DNA from: Clostridium sp. OM02-18AC
GTDB lineage: Bacteria > Bacillota > Clostridia > Lachnospirales > Lachnospiraceae
NCBI RefSeq assembly: GCF_003481825.1
Contig: NZ_QULW01000023.1
Coordinates: forward strand, 1 to 60,304
Direction: 5' to 3'
Length of the DNA: 60,304 bases
The notes under the pieces were generated by a model. It was given only the letters and a program-made list of their open reading frames with translations. It did not search any database and had not been told where the DNA came from. Below are positions 37,949 to 47,036 of this stretch, piece after piece. Both the position numbers and the translations under genes were made by a program. The first letter of the stretch is position 1. Every line of letters starts with the position of its first letter.

Positions 37949-39132
37949 TTCCTACCTCCAAACTTCCGTACAACTTTTCCTACAACTCTTTTTACAGTAA
38001 TAATTAAACCATATTTCTTTACTGATTTAAATGTATATGGAATCCATCTGATTCCTCCAGGTCCACATTCTATAACTTTATAACGTATATGGCTTAGTTC
38101 ATCGTCTTGATAATCTTCTTCATTTACAATAGCATCATAAATTCTATCATACTGCTTTGCTTTTACTAACTCTGTTAATAACTTTAGTTCCCTATCTCCT
38201 GTTAAATTCGCTCCGCACACAGCAGCTGCCGCATCTTCTTTATCAAAAAAATGAGCAACATACTGCCGCCTTTCAGGAATCGACCTTATATTTTCTTTAT
38301 GATTCTGCATTTTTATACAGTACAGAATCCTATGTGTATAATAACAATCCAAATTATACACATTTGCCCCTTCATAAATTTGATTTTCTATCATTAATTG
38401 CTTCGCAGCCATATATAACATCGTTTGATTTTCAAATAAGTCTGATTTATATCTTGCCTCCAGGGAATCCGGATTTTGCATTAAATAATTATATAATGGT
38501 TCATCCGTTTCTATAACACCGTTGCAATATTGAACATACTGTAAATTAAATAAAAAATCCTCACCATAGTTCACCTCTGGTTTAAATCTAATCTCATATT
38601 TCTTAACAATATCTAACACAAATAATTTATTCCATGGTGCAAACATCGTTGGTCTGCGCGCTACCATATATCCCAAATTTTTTAAAAATTCTCTTTTAGA
38701 CAGCGCATGCACATATTCCGAAGTATCCTCTTTTAACCTTGGTAACTGTGCTTTCTCAAAAGAATCTGCCACGCAAAAACCACAAATCACGAAATCTGTG
38801 TTCCAACGCTCCGCTAAAAACACCATTCTGGAAACCATATCTTTTTCATACAAATCATCACTATCTGCGAACATCAGATAGTGACCTGTTGCGATATCGA
38901 TTCCACTATTACGGGCGGAACTTACACCACCATTTTTTTTATGTACAACTTTTATTCTCGTGTCTATCCCAGCTAACGCATCGCAAATAGATGGTGAGTT
39001 ATCTGTTGAACCATCATCTACAAGAATAATTTCTATATTTGAGTAATCTTGTCCCTGCAATGCATGGACACAAGAAAAAATATATCGTTCTGCATTATAT
39101 ACAGGAACCACAATACTTACTAAAGAATCCAT
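37936..39132 (-). CDS. Family 2 glycosyltransferase
   Basis: 398 residues if started at 39132 (GGGAG 9 bases upstream); ATGs at 39138 and 39165 are possible. SIVVPVYNAERYI, ILVDDGSTDNS, NGGVSSARNSGI and MFADSDDLYE define a GT-A GT2. A longer C-terminal tail (about 130 residues, basic at the end) is unlike the neighbouring GT2. It overlaps the next gene and is coupled to it. Sequence likeness with the neighbours suggests the locus grew by gene duplication of GT2 modules. Confidence 0.9.
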   Translation of the reverse strand: MDSLVSIVVPVYNAERYIFSCVHALQGQDYSNIEIILVDDGSTDNSPSICDALAGIDTRIKVVHKKNGGVSSARNSGIDIATGHYLMFADSDDLYEKDMVSRMVFLAERWNTDFVICGFCVADSFEKAQLPRLKEDTSEYVHALSKREFLKNLGYMVARRPTMFAPWNKLFVLDIVKKYEIRFKPEVNYGEDFLFNLQYVQYCNGVIETDEPLYNYLMQNPDSLEARYKSDLFENQTMLYMAAKQLMIENQIYEGANVYNLDCYYTHRILYCIKMQNHKENIRSIPERRQYVAHFFDKEDAAAAVCGANLTGDRELKLLTELVKAKQYDRIYDAIVNEEDYQDDELSHIRYKVIECGPGGIRWIPYTFKSVKKYGLIITVKRVVGKVVRKFGGRKCLL

Positions 39133-39161
39133 ACCCATTTTCTCCCTTGTATTATTATCAA

Positions 39162-40169
39162 TCATCTATTTAAAACTATATTAACAACAGTCCAGAAACA
39201 ACAAACCATAAAATAACACTTCCGCCGTAACAGTTTTATAGATAATTGCTTAAATACCTTTTCTTTTTCACCATCGTATACTCCATAGGTGCGCACAGCA
39301 GAATTCTTCCAAAAATCAGGAAACATACTGTTGATTTCTTTCATGTAAACACCAAGTAAATGCCTACGTTTAAAAAAAGATTGTTCACGTATTGGGTAAA
39401 GTGCTAATGCTAAAATTTGATGCGCATACAATGAATTTTTAATTATATTTTGCTTCTCGCTTCCAAGTTCTTTTGCCATATCAATACAAATTTTTGCCGT
39501 TCTCAAAAGTGCGAAACGTTTTTCACTAAATGTATTGTTCTGTATAGAACCACTTCTTTGATAATAATTATAATATGGCTTATTGATTGCAATAATTTTT
39601 TTTGCACGACCAAGAACAATAGGCGTCACCGCTATATCTTCATTATTAATTCCAACAGGAAATCTAATTTCTGAAAACAATTTTCTTTTTATGATCTTAT
39701 TACATGAGCTTGCCATCATCGGCATATCAATTACAGCTTCATATACTTCAGCCTTTGTTGCGTTTGTGCAAGACCATATACGTTCCGCCCCATTATCATA
39801 TACTAATTTAATATCACATACAATCGCGTCTGCCGATGCTGCTAAAGCCTGGTTCATCATGTCACTAAACATTTCTGATTCAATATAATCATCTGAATCA
39901 ATAAACGAAACATATCTTCCCTTAGCCCGATCCAAGCCATAATTTTTTACACTGGATAAACCACCATTCGGTTTACTATAACTGTAAATACAATCAGGAT
40001 ATCTATTTTGATACTCTTCAATTACAATTTCCGATTGATCCGTCGATCCATCATTAATCAGCAGGATTTCCACTCCGAAATTCAATTTGCTTACAGCATT
40101 TAAAACTGAATCTAAACATTTACTCAAATACTTTTCAGTGTTATATACTGGAATAATAATCGACAGCAT
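39162..40169 (-). CDS. Family 2 glycosyltransferase
   Basis: 335 residues from the ATG at 40169 (AAGGA 5 bases upstream), giving the standard N-terminus MLSIIIPVYNTEKYL. LLINDGSTDQS, NGGLSSVKNYGL and FIDSDDYIE follow, and GINNEDIAVTP is the acidic motif. The start lies inside the end of the upstream GT2 (29-bp overlap). Third of a run of four adjacent GT2 genes. Confidence 0.9.
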   Translation of the reverse strand: MLSIIIPVYNTEKYLSKCLDSVLNAVSKLNFGVEILLINDGSTDQSEIVIEEYQNRYPDCIYSYSKPNGGLSSVKNYGLDRAKGRYVSFIDSDDYIESEMFSDMMNQALAASADAIVCDIKLVYDNGAERIWSCTNATKAEVYEAVIDMPMMASSCNKIIKRKLFSEIRFPVGINNEDIAVTPIVLGRAKKIIAINKPYYNYYQRSGSIQNNTFSEKRFALLRTAKICIDMAKELGSEKQNIIKNSLYAHQILALALYPIREQSFFKRRHLLGVYMKEINSMFPDFWKNSAVRTYGVYDGEKEKVFKQLSIKLLRRKCYFMVCCFWTVVNIVLNR

Positions 40170-41127
40170 GATATCCTTGCAAGCCAAGCTGTCTACGTTT
40201 TGTTGCACGTCTCTCATAAATTTTTTCCTTTACTTCTTCTGTTATATCAAAATGTTTCATAGCATATGATTGTAATGAAACAATCTCATCAAACTCCTTC
40301 TTCGCATTTGTTGTTAGAGTTACACCCTTATTTTGCATCCTATGGTAATTTAACGATTCCTTACAATATGCAATCTTGCCCAATCTTAAAATATTCATAT
40401 ATGTATACCAGTCTCCTGCAAGACGATATTTTTTCGCTTCTTCCAAGATATTATGGTAGTCACCCTTTTTAAATACAGCACTTGAAACATTCGCCAATGT
40501 ATTATTAATACACATCACATCTGAAACTTCATTCGTCCCATCATTGATATAGCTTTTATTCCATTTACCTGTGTGATATATGTCAATCCACTCTCTCAAA
40601 TCAGACATAAGCAACCGATTGCTTTCATCCATTGTCAATGACTCGCAATAAGAAATAACCACATCTGGATTTTTAAATCCCTCCATAATATGTTCAAGGA
40701 AATGTACACTACAACTATCATCCGCCTCAGCAATCCAAACATAATCACCCGTAGCAGATGCAAATGCCTTCTGCCACTGTGCAAATACACTCCCTGAATT
40801 TTTATCGTTTTTAATTAATTTCATTGGTATTCCAGTTCTATTTGCTCTTATGCGTTCTTCAATCAATTGCACACTATGATCTGTGGAACAGTCGTCCAAT
40901 ATGATCAATTCGCTTACTGGATATGTTTGAAATAAAATAGAATCAATTCGCTCATCCAAATATTTTTCATAGTTAAAGTTTGGAATAATTGCTGATACTT
41001 TTTTATGATTCGCAAAGCTTATTCCCTCTACGTTTTTTTTCTCTTCATAAATACTTAACTTAGGAGCAATTAATCTTTTATATCTTCTTTTTAATCCACG
41101 ATAACATCTAGAAATAAAACACATCAT
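40141..41127 (-). CDS. Family 2 glycosyltransferase, divergent subfamily
   Basis: 328 residues. The ATG at 41127 overlaps the stop of the ABC ATPase gene as ATGA, so the two are coupled. Motifs: SAIIPNFNYEKYL, ILDDCSTD, NSGSVFAQWQKAF and WIAEADDSC; the metal site is EADD rather than DSDD, and AGDWYTYMNIL takes the place of the usual acidic motif. This pattern is seen in larger teichoic-acid or rhamnan transferases. A basic N-terminal 25 residues may contact the membrane. Confidence 0.88.
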   Translation of the reverse strand: MMCFISRCYRGLKRRYKRLIAPKLSIYEEKKNVEGISFANHKKVSAIIPNFNYEKYLDERIDSILFQTYPVSELIILDDCSTDHSVQLIEERIRANRTGIPMKLIKNDKNSGSVFAQWQKAFASATGDYVWIAEADDSCSVHFLEHIMEGFKNPDVVISYCESLTMDESNRLLMSDLREWIDIYHTGKWNKSYINDGTNEVSDVMCINNTLANVSSAVFKKGDYHNILEEAKKYRLAGDWYTYMNILRLGKIAYCKESLNYHRMQNKGVTLTTNAKKEFDEIVSLQSYAMKHFDITEEVKEKIYERRATKRRQLGLQGYHAVDYYSSI

Positions 41128-41852
41128 GCATTCCACATCTTTCTATATTCTTCACATATTTCTTTTGCATCTCCAACCATCTTTACCTTATGATTTTCCA
41201 ACCATACTGCACGATTACACAATTCTTCTACCTGTTTTAGCGTATGAGTGACAAATAAAACTGTTGTTCCTCCACTCATTAATTCCATCATACGATTTAA
41301 GCTTTTCGCCTGAAATCCGGCATCGCCAACTGATAAAATCTCATCCACAATTAATATCTCTGGTTTCACAACTGTAGCTATTGAAAAAGCCAAACGCGCC
41401 ATCATACCTGATGAATAATTACGAATTGGCATATAAATAAATTCTCCCAATTCAGAAAACTCAACAATTTCATCGAATTTACTATCCAAAAATTCTTTTG
41501 AATAACCTAATATAGCACCATTTAAATATATATTTTCGACCCCATTTAATTCCATATCAAACCCAGAACCTAATTCAAGCATTGGAACTATTCTGCCATC
41601 GACTGTCACTTTTCCCTTAGTTGGTTGTAAAACTCCCGCAATAATTTTCAGCAGCGTACTTTTTCCGGCTCCATTTTTTCCGATAATCCCAACTACTTCT
41701 CCCTTTTTTACTTGAAAACTAACATCATCTAAAGCAGTAAATTTTTTATACTTTAACTTGCCTCGCAAAAGTGCAACAACAGTTTCCTTTAAGCTAATAA
41801 TTTTATCGTTAGCCATATTAAACTGCATTGTTACATGTTCCACATTTACCAT
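41124..41852 (-). CDS. Polysaccharide ABC exporter ATPase (TagH/Wzt/RfbB-type)
   Basis: 242 residues: Walker A GKNGAGKST, signature YSSGM, Walker B ILIVDE, H-loop VTHT. ELGSGFDMELNG after the Walker A region is typical of the polysaccharide and teichoic-acid exporter subgroup. It stops right after the ATPase domain and lacks the C-terminal glycan-binding domain of long Wzt proteins. It pairs with the permease 11 bp upstream to export a lipid-linked glycan. The locus also has Wzy-like proteins, so it may export a different or partly built glycan. Confidence 0.92.
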   Translation of the reverse strand: MVNVEHVTMQFNMANDKIISLKETVVALLRGKLKYKKFTALDDVSFQVKKGEVVGIIGKNGAGKSTLLKIIAGVLQPTKGKVTVDGRIVPMLELGSGFDMELNGVENIYLNGAILGYSKEFLDSKFDEIVEFSELGEFIYMPIRNYSSGMMARLAFSIATVVKPEILIVDEILSVGDAGFQAKSLNRMMELMSGGTTVLFVTHTLKQVEELCNRAVWLENHKVKMVGDAKEICEEYRKMWNA

Positions 41853-41863
41853 GTTAAACTCCT

Positions 41864-43291
41864 TTATATATAAAGAACAAATTTATTTTGAAATTTTTTA
41901 AATATCAATGCGCCAATCAATAATGTGCCAAAAGCAAACGCCAAACAATATAAGTACTCTTCTGGTGTTGGAGAAACACCATCCATTAAAATAATTCGGA
42001 CAAACTTAATAAAATGATACATAGGATTGTACGTTTGAATAAAACGGACTCTTTCAGGAATAATATTTTCCGGATAAAATAATGGTGTAGCATATGTCCA
42101 CGCTAATGTTGCCACTCCCCACAGGTACTGTGTATCACGAAAAAAGACTTCTGATGTACTAAGCATAAAGCTCATGCCAATGCAAAAGATCAATAGGCAC
42201 AATAGTGGGAATGGAAGTAATATTATTGCTTTTGTAATTCTCTGCCCCGTTAAAAGTACTACAATCAACAGCGGTATTAATGATATAAATAAATTGATTG
42301 AACTCGATACAACTTTAGTCACAGGATAGATATACTTAGGAACATACACTTTTGTAATCAAAGATGCATTCGCAAGAATTGCACTTAATCCTTGCCCAAC
42401 TCCTTCTGTAAAAAAGCCAAATAAAACAATTCCAGATAATAAGTAAACTGGGAAGTTTGCAATATCTGAACGGAATAATTGAGAGAAGACAACATACTGT
42501 ACTGTCATAGTCATAAGTGGATTTAAAAAACTCCATAAATAACCTAATACAGAACGTTTATATTTTGTTTTAAAGTCTCGTGAAACTAATTGTCTTATCA
42601 AAAAACCATACTTATTCCATACAGTATAAAATTGCATTCCAAGTGTGTAATGCCCTTTTGTTGCTAATGCCAGCGATGATATATAATATCCCAAAGACAA
42701 CACTGCTATAGCGCCAACAATCTGCCAGAAATATTTTCCGAAAAAATATCTAGATGAAAAACTTGTCTGAACTGCCAACGTTCCTTGCGCAACATTCCCA
42801 TTGATATATAAATTATTCTCATTATAAGATTCTCTGGAGTCATAATACACAGAAACAGCTTTTCCTGGCTCTGAATTTGATGTAATAGACAGAAGCAACT
42901 TATCATCCGTTTTCACGCTTATAGCAGGATTAAATGTCCATAAAAAGTTCATATCTTGTTCTATATTTCGAACATCAATTGCGGTTTCACTTATAACTTT
43001 ACCACTCGATTTTTCCTTCAATTGTAAGAATATCTCTCCTGAATTTTCTCGCATATAATTCATAAATTCAAGAGATATCTGTTCCAAGTTCTGGTACGGA
43101 CATTCTAATTCCTGCTCTATTAATGATCCAGATGTCAGTTCACCCACATTACTATCCGGTACAACTTCTTGAGAAACATAATGTTTTATTTGAATCTGTT
43201 CTCCTGCAACTAAATAAAATATTGCAGCAATCAAAAAATATGCTCCATATACTAATAATATTTTTTTAAAATTTTGTCTAAGACTAACCAT
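41864..43291 (-). CDS. Polysaccharide ABC exporter permease (Wzm/TagG-type) with large outside domain
   Basis: 475 residues from the ATG at 43291 (AGGAG 6 bases upstream). One helix at residues 10-28, then about 165 residues outside the membrane (IKHYVSQEVV to TSFSSRYFF, beta-rich), a second helix, and then a normal ABC-2 permease: LVSRDFKTKYKRSVLGYLWSFLNPL is the classic entry sequence for Wzm/TagG. Standard permeases are about 260 residues, so the outside domain is an addition. It could bind the exported glycan, a job done in other systems by the ATPase tail missing here. Partner ATPase follows 11 bp downstream. Confidence 0.88.
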   Translation of the reverse strand: MVSLRQNFKKILLVYGAYFLIAAIFYLVAGEQIQIKHYVSQEVVPDSNVGELTSGSLIEQELECPYQNLEQISLEFMNYMRENSGEIFLQLKEKSSGKVISETAIDVRNIEQDMNFLWTFNPAISVKTDDKLLLSITSNSEPGKAVSVYYDSRESYNENNLYINGNVAQGTLAVQTSFSSRYFFGKYFWQIVGAIAVLSLGYYISSLALATKGHYTLGMQFYTVWNKYGFLIRQLVSRDFKTKYKRSVLGYLWSFLNPLMTMTVQYVVFSQLFRSDIANFPVYLLSGIVLFGFFTEGVGQGLSAILANASLITKVYVPKYIYPVTKVVSSSINLFISLIPLLIVVLLTGQRITKAIILLPFPLLCLLIFCIGMSFMLSTSEVFFRDTQYLWGVATLAWTYATPLFYPENIIPERVRFIQTYNPMYHFIKFVRIILMDGVSPTPEEYLYCLAFAFGTLLIGALIFKKFQNKFVLYI

Positions 43292-43432
43292 TGTCATCTC
43301 CTATTAACTACTAAACTCCACTAAAACAAGGATCCTTAATAGATCATTCTTCATTCTCTAATGCATTCTCGTAAACATACTGCAAAATATTCACTTTATT
43401 TAAAGACATCCATTTTCCAGACACAATAAACT

Positions 43433-44767
43433 TTATTTTTTCACGCCTTCTGTACTTTCTTTCATTAACAAAATTTTAGGTGTCATAATAATCAACTTTA
43501 AATCTAATAAAATAGAATATTTTCTAATATACATTAAATCAAATTTCAATTTATCATATGCTGTTGTATTGTATTTTCCATACACTTGCGCGTAACCTGT
43601 TAATCCAGCTTTTACTTTCATTCGGTTTGGAAACTCTGGAATTTCTTTTATGATTTCTTTTACTAATTCTGGACGTTCTGGTCTAGGACCAACTAAAGAC
43701 ATATCCCCTTTTATAACATTGAATACTTGCGGCAATTCATCTAAACGAGTAGCTCTTAACAGCCGTCCAATTGGCAAAATACGTGGATCTCCATCTGTGG
43801 CCAATTGTGCTCCGCCAATTTTTTCTGCATCTTGCACCATTGTTCGAAATTTATATATTCTAAACGGTCTGCCATCTTTAGTGAGACGAATCTGCGTATA
43901 TAATACAGGTCCACCATCTGTTAATTTTATACATATCCAAACAATAACAAATACTGGAATTGTTATAAACATTCCTAATATCGCACCAACAATATCGATT
44001 ATACGTTTCATAAATTGCTGCTCTATTGTTAATCCCATATTTCGAGAAAGCAACAGTGGCGTATCAAAAAGGTTTAATTCATCCGAACTTTTTAATAAAA
44101 TATCAGATATCTTAGGTACGCTATACGTGCGTATTCCTTTATCAAAGCAATATTTAATTATTTTATTTCGTTCATGTGATGGAATATCTCCGACTATAAT
44201 TGAATCATATTCATTTATCTTTTTGATAATTTGATTCTTATTTTCTTGATAATTAATAGTTTCACATATAATGTACTTGTCATCTCTTGCATTAATCTTT
44301 TCTAATAGATGATAATCCGATCTGTCTCCTGAAATTAAAATCATACGCCTCGGCGGAAATGCATTAGCATAAAAAAGCTGAAATACCATCGTCCAACAAA
44401 CAACGACTATTATCTCAACACCAAACAGCACAAACACTACTTTCACATCAAACATCCGTTTATCCAAAACAGATAATTGAAAATATGTGAATAAATCCGT
44501 ACATGCCAACGACAAAATTTGCGAATAAATTAAATTCCATTTTCTCAAATACCCAATTTTGAAGCCACCATAAGTATTCATGAAAAATACTAACAATCCC
44601 GCATAAATTCCTGCCATCATCCACATTCCTCGACGATAAAAAGGATATAAAATAACCTTATTAAAATATCGTACCCAAAACTGATGATACAATACAGTTA
44701 TCAGTAAAACCATAATCATTGAAAAAAACAATTTTATCAATCTTTTATATTTTTCATCTATTTTCAT
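43433..44767 (-). CDS. Undecaprenyl-phosphate sugar phosphotransferase (initiating enzyme)
   Basis: 444 residues: four or five N-terminal helices, a nucleotide-binding-like middle domain (ILISGDRSDYHLL), a fifth helix, then the conserved catalytic domain (about 250-440) with KRIIDIVGAILGM, YKFRTM, LDELPQVFNVIKGDMSLVGPRPERPE and KAGLTGYAQVYGKYN. It loads the first sugar-1-phosphate on undecaprenyl phosphate and so starts glycan assembly. The form is that of WbaP/WcaJ enzymes. First gene of the minus-strand operon, with a promoter 40 bases upstream. Confidence 0.95.
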   Translation of the reverse strand: MKIDEKYKRLIKLFFSMIMVLLITVLYHQFWVRYFNKVILYPFYRRGMWMMAGIYAGLLVFFMNTYGGFKIGYLRKWNLIYSQILSLACTDLFTYFQLSVLDKRMFDVKVVFVLFGVEIIVVVCWTMVFQLFYANAFPPRRMILISGDRSDYHLLEKINARDDKYIICETINYQENKNQIIKKINEYDSIIVGDIPSHERNKIIKYCFDKGIRTYSVPKISDILLKSSDELNLFDTPLLLSRNMGLTIEQQFMKRIIDIVGAILGMFITIPVFVIVWICIKLTDGGPVLYTQIRLTKDGRPFRIYKFRTMVQDAEKIGGAQLATDGDPRILPIGRLLRATRLDELPQVFNVIKGDMSLVGPRPERPELVKEIIKEIPEFPNRMKVKAGLTGYAQVYGKYNTTAYDKLKFDLMYIRKYSILLDLKLIIMTPKILLMKESTEGVKK

Positions 44768-44808
44768 GTGTTCCTCTATTCATTTATTTATTTCGTATAA
44801 TCCAATAT

Positions 44809-44837
44809 AGTATATCATTCAACCAACAAAAACGCAA
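44809..44837 (-). promoter_or_regulatory. Promoter of the polysaccharide operon
   Basis: On the minus strand TTGCGT (44837-44832), 17-bp spacer, TATACT (44814-44809), about 42 bases before the first ATG. No other convincing promoter was seen ahead of the operon. The rest of the gap 44768-44957 shows no gene. Confidence 0.5.
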
Positions 44838-44957
44838 TGTCACCATGCATATTACAACACATTCCAATCATGAAAACGCAAACTCTACATGCCCATTTCT
44901 CCATTATAATCCAAATTTTATTATAACTCTTCTCTCTCAATACGCAAATCCATCCTG

Positions 44958-45053
44958 TCAATAATTTGCCCTATAGGAAGTATAATCGTCTCGTAATGCA
45001 ATTTAGGAATTTCGTAGCAAATTCAAAAAAGTAAAAAGGAGAGTGCATTCATT
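44958..45053 (+). promoter_or_regulatory. Shared 93-bp leader, copy 1, with defective -35
   Basis: 44961-45053 matches the copies at 49863 and 53660 (inverted) with one difference seen (C for T in the CCTATAGG region). It holds TATAAT at 44981-44986 and AAAAAGGAGAG before the ATG. At the right distance (17 bp) the hexamer is TCAATA, a poor -35. The similarity ends within this hexamer. Candidate recombination site and silent promoter. Confidence 0.7.
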
Positions 45054-46844
45054 ATGAGAAAGCAGACTAAATTAGTTGCAGTTGCATCTGCAGCAGCTCT
45101 GTTAGCTATCGGTGGTGCTATGACTTCTTTCGCAGCTCAGGGTTGGGTTGAGGAAGATGGTACCTGGTACTTCTATGACAAAGATGGCAATAGAGTAGAA
45201 GATCAGTGGAAAAAATCTGGAGACAACTGGTTCTGGCTTGATTCCGAAGAAGGTGGCGCAATGGCTACCGACAAATTAATCGAGGATGATGACAAGACCT
45301 ACTATGTAGACGCTAATGGCGTTATGGTAACCAACACCTGGGTTAAAGTTGTTAACGAGGATCAGGACGAAGAGGATGATCCGGCTGAGTACCATTACTA
45401 CTACATGCAGGCTAATGGTAAAGCTTACAAAGGAAGCGGCGATAAAGTAAACAAGAAGACCATCGATGGTAAGCAGTACGCATTCGATGAGGATGGTATC
45501 ATGCTGTACGGCTGGGTAGACGCAGACGGCACCATGGTTAACGATGAAGATGGTTGGGCAGACGCAACCTACTACTTCGGTAGCTGGGAAGATGGTTCTA
45601 TGAAGACTGGTTGGCAGAAGATTACTGTTACCGATACCAGCGAAGACAAAGATGACGAGTATGATTACTGGTTCAACTTCAAGTCCAATGGTAAGAAACG
45701 TGTACAGCTGAACAACGGTGTCGAAGATAAAGACGCTACCTGGAAGAACAATGGTAAGTACTACCACTTCGATGAGCGTGGTGTAATGGTTTACCAGTGG
45801 TATCCGACCGAGAACACCACCAGCAACCTGCATTCTGCATCTAACTGGTCTTACTTCAATAGCCCAGAAGATGGTGCTAAGGTTGTTAAAGGTTGGTTCA
45901 AGGTAGTAGGTCCGAACGAGGATACTTCCTTCAAAGAGCTGGATACCGAGTCTTTCGCATCTGTTGATGGTGTTAGAAATGAAGACGCTCGTTGGTACTA
46001 CAACGATGGTCGTGAAGAGGGTCTGGTAGCTGGTAAGATCAAGAAGATCAAAGGCAAATATTATGGCTTCCGTCCGGACGATGGAGAAAAGGGTGGCGCA
46101 ATGCTGAAAGGTTTGTGCGTACTTGAGATGGATGGCGAGAAGATCGTTAAAGTTATCGAAGAAGATATGGATTCTGACGATCTTGACAACTTCATGGATG
46201 GTGTAGATGCTGGTAACTACAGCGCAGATACCTATCTGTATTACTTCGGTGATGCTGACGCTGCTGATGCTGATGGCAATATGAAGACTGGTAATGTAAC
46301 TGTTAACCTGTCTGGCGATACTTTCCAGTTCAAGTTCCGCAACAATGGTGGTTCTGAGAGCAGAGGTCGTGGTGTAACTGGTGTTGAGAAGGGCGACTAC
46401 ATCTATAAGTATGGTAAGAAGATTAAAGCTGATACTGAGGATAAGTACATCCTTGTTCATGCTACTGGCGATATCAATTCTACCAGTGCTGTAACTGTAG
46501 ATGATTACGATGGTTCTGAGGTAAGAGCACTTCTTGGTCTGAGCAGGGGTCAGTCTAACGCAGACGACAAGGGTATGACCAATGTTCTGTATGGCTTTGG
46601 CACTGCATCCCAGGGCTGGTATCTTGTTAATACCAGTGGTAAGATTCAGACTGGCACCAAGACTGGTGTTAAAGATGGTGATGACTGGTACTGGTACATG
46701 TACAAAGACAACATCATTATGTACACCGACAGCAAAGACCTGAATGATGGTAAAGTTAATGGTAACACTGGTTACGGTAACCTGAAGAGTAACTGGAATA
46801 ACAAAGACATCACTTCTGCTGGTATTGCTGCATACCTTGACTAA
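45054..46844 (+). CDS. Choline-binding repeat surface protein, paralogue 1
   Basis: 596 residues. Signal peptide 1-28 (KLVAVASAAALLAIGGAM, cleavage near SFA-AQ), then tandem aromatic repeats such as GWVEEDGTWYFYDKDG and YYVDANGVMVTNTWV over most of the length, the pattern of CW/choline-binding repeats that hold phosphocholine between Trp and Tyr. Very acidic (many D/E). No enzyme domain or LPXTG seen. It should sit on the cell surface, bound to phosphocholine-bearing polymers. About the first 110 residues are near-identical to paralogues 2 and 3; later parts diverge. Its leader has a poor -35, so it may be silent in this orientation. Confidence 0.88.
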   Translation: MRKQTKLVAVASAAALLAIGGAMTSFAAQGWVEEDGTWYFYDKDGNRVEDQWKKSGDNWFWLDSEEGGAMATDKLIEDDDKTYYVDANGVMVTNTWVKVVNEDQDEEDDPAEYHYYYMQANGKAYKGSGDKVNKKTIDGKQYAFDEDGIMLYGWVDADGTMVNDEDGWADATYYFGSWEDGSMKTGWQKITVTDTSEDKDDEYDYWFNFKSNGKKRVQLNNGVEDKDATWKNNGKYYHFDERGVMVYQWYPTENTTSNLHSASNWSYFNSPEDGAKVVKGWFKVVGPNEDTSFKELDTESFASVDGVRNEDARWYYNDGREEGLVAGKIKKIKGKYYGFRPDDGEKGGAMLKGLCVLEMDGEKIVKVIEEDMDSDDLDNFMDGVDAGNYSADTYLYYFGDADAADADGNMKTGNVTVNLSGDTFQFKFRNNGGSESRGRGVTGVEKGDYIYKYGKKIKADTEDKYILVHATGDINSTSAVTVDDYDGSEVRALLGLSRGQSNADDKGMTNVLYGFGTASQGWYLVNTSGKIQTGTKTGVKDGDDWYWYMYKDNIIMYTDSKDLNDGKVNGNTGYGNLKSNWNNKDITSAGIAAYLD

Positions 46845-46868
46845 TCAAAAATAGCAAAATACTATTTT

Positions 46869-46898
46869 ATGGCGGGAACTTAGCTTCCCGCCATTTTT
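46869..46898 (+). terminator. Terminator of paralogue 1
   Basis: Perfect 10-bp stem ATGGCGGGAA / TTCCCGCCAT with a 6-base loop followed by TTTTT, 24 bp after the stop codon. Confidence 0.9.
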
Positions 46899-46915
46899 AG
46901 TGGGGCGATATAAAT

Positions 46916-46959
46916 CAAGAAAGCTACTGCACAGAATAATCTATGTAGTAGCTTTCTTG
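46916..46959. repeat. Inverted repeat, probable terminator of the lost fourth paralogue
   Basis: Perfect 12-bp arms CAAGAAAGCTAC / GTAGCTTTCTTG with a 20-base loop. It lies just past the C-terminal relic at 46989-47036 in that relic's direction of reading, where paralogue 3 also has its terminator. Confidence 0.5.
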
Positions 46960-46988
46960 GTTTATCTGATTTTTAAAAACTAAATTAA

Positions 46989-47036
46989 TTAGCTTTCCTT
47001 AGCGCCAAAGTAGGTACGCCATGTGTTGCCTGTTAA
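46989..47036 (-). pseudogene. C-terminal relic of a fourth choline-binding paralogue
   Basis: The minus strand reads LTGNTWRTYFGAKES then TAA. The same end in paralogue 3 reads LKSNGWHTYFDAKTTK. Downstream DNA (TTTATCTGATT region, then the hairpin) also resembles the region after paralogue 3. The relic starts immediately after the TAG stop of the broken ATPase/nuclease gene and is in frame with it. It shows that a reversed paralogue once faced paralogue 1 tail to tail, as paralogue 3 faces paralogue 2. Confidence 0.65.

Noticed and set aside
45276..46460. 394-codon open frame on the minus strand inside paralogue 1
   Set aside because: Antisense shadow of acidic repeat codons; same effect is seen opposite paralogues 2 and 3; no ribosome site.
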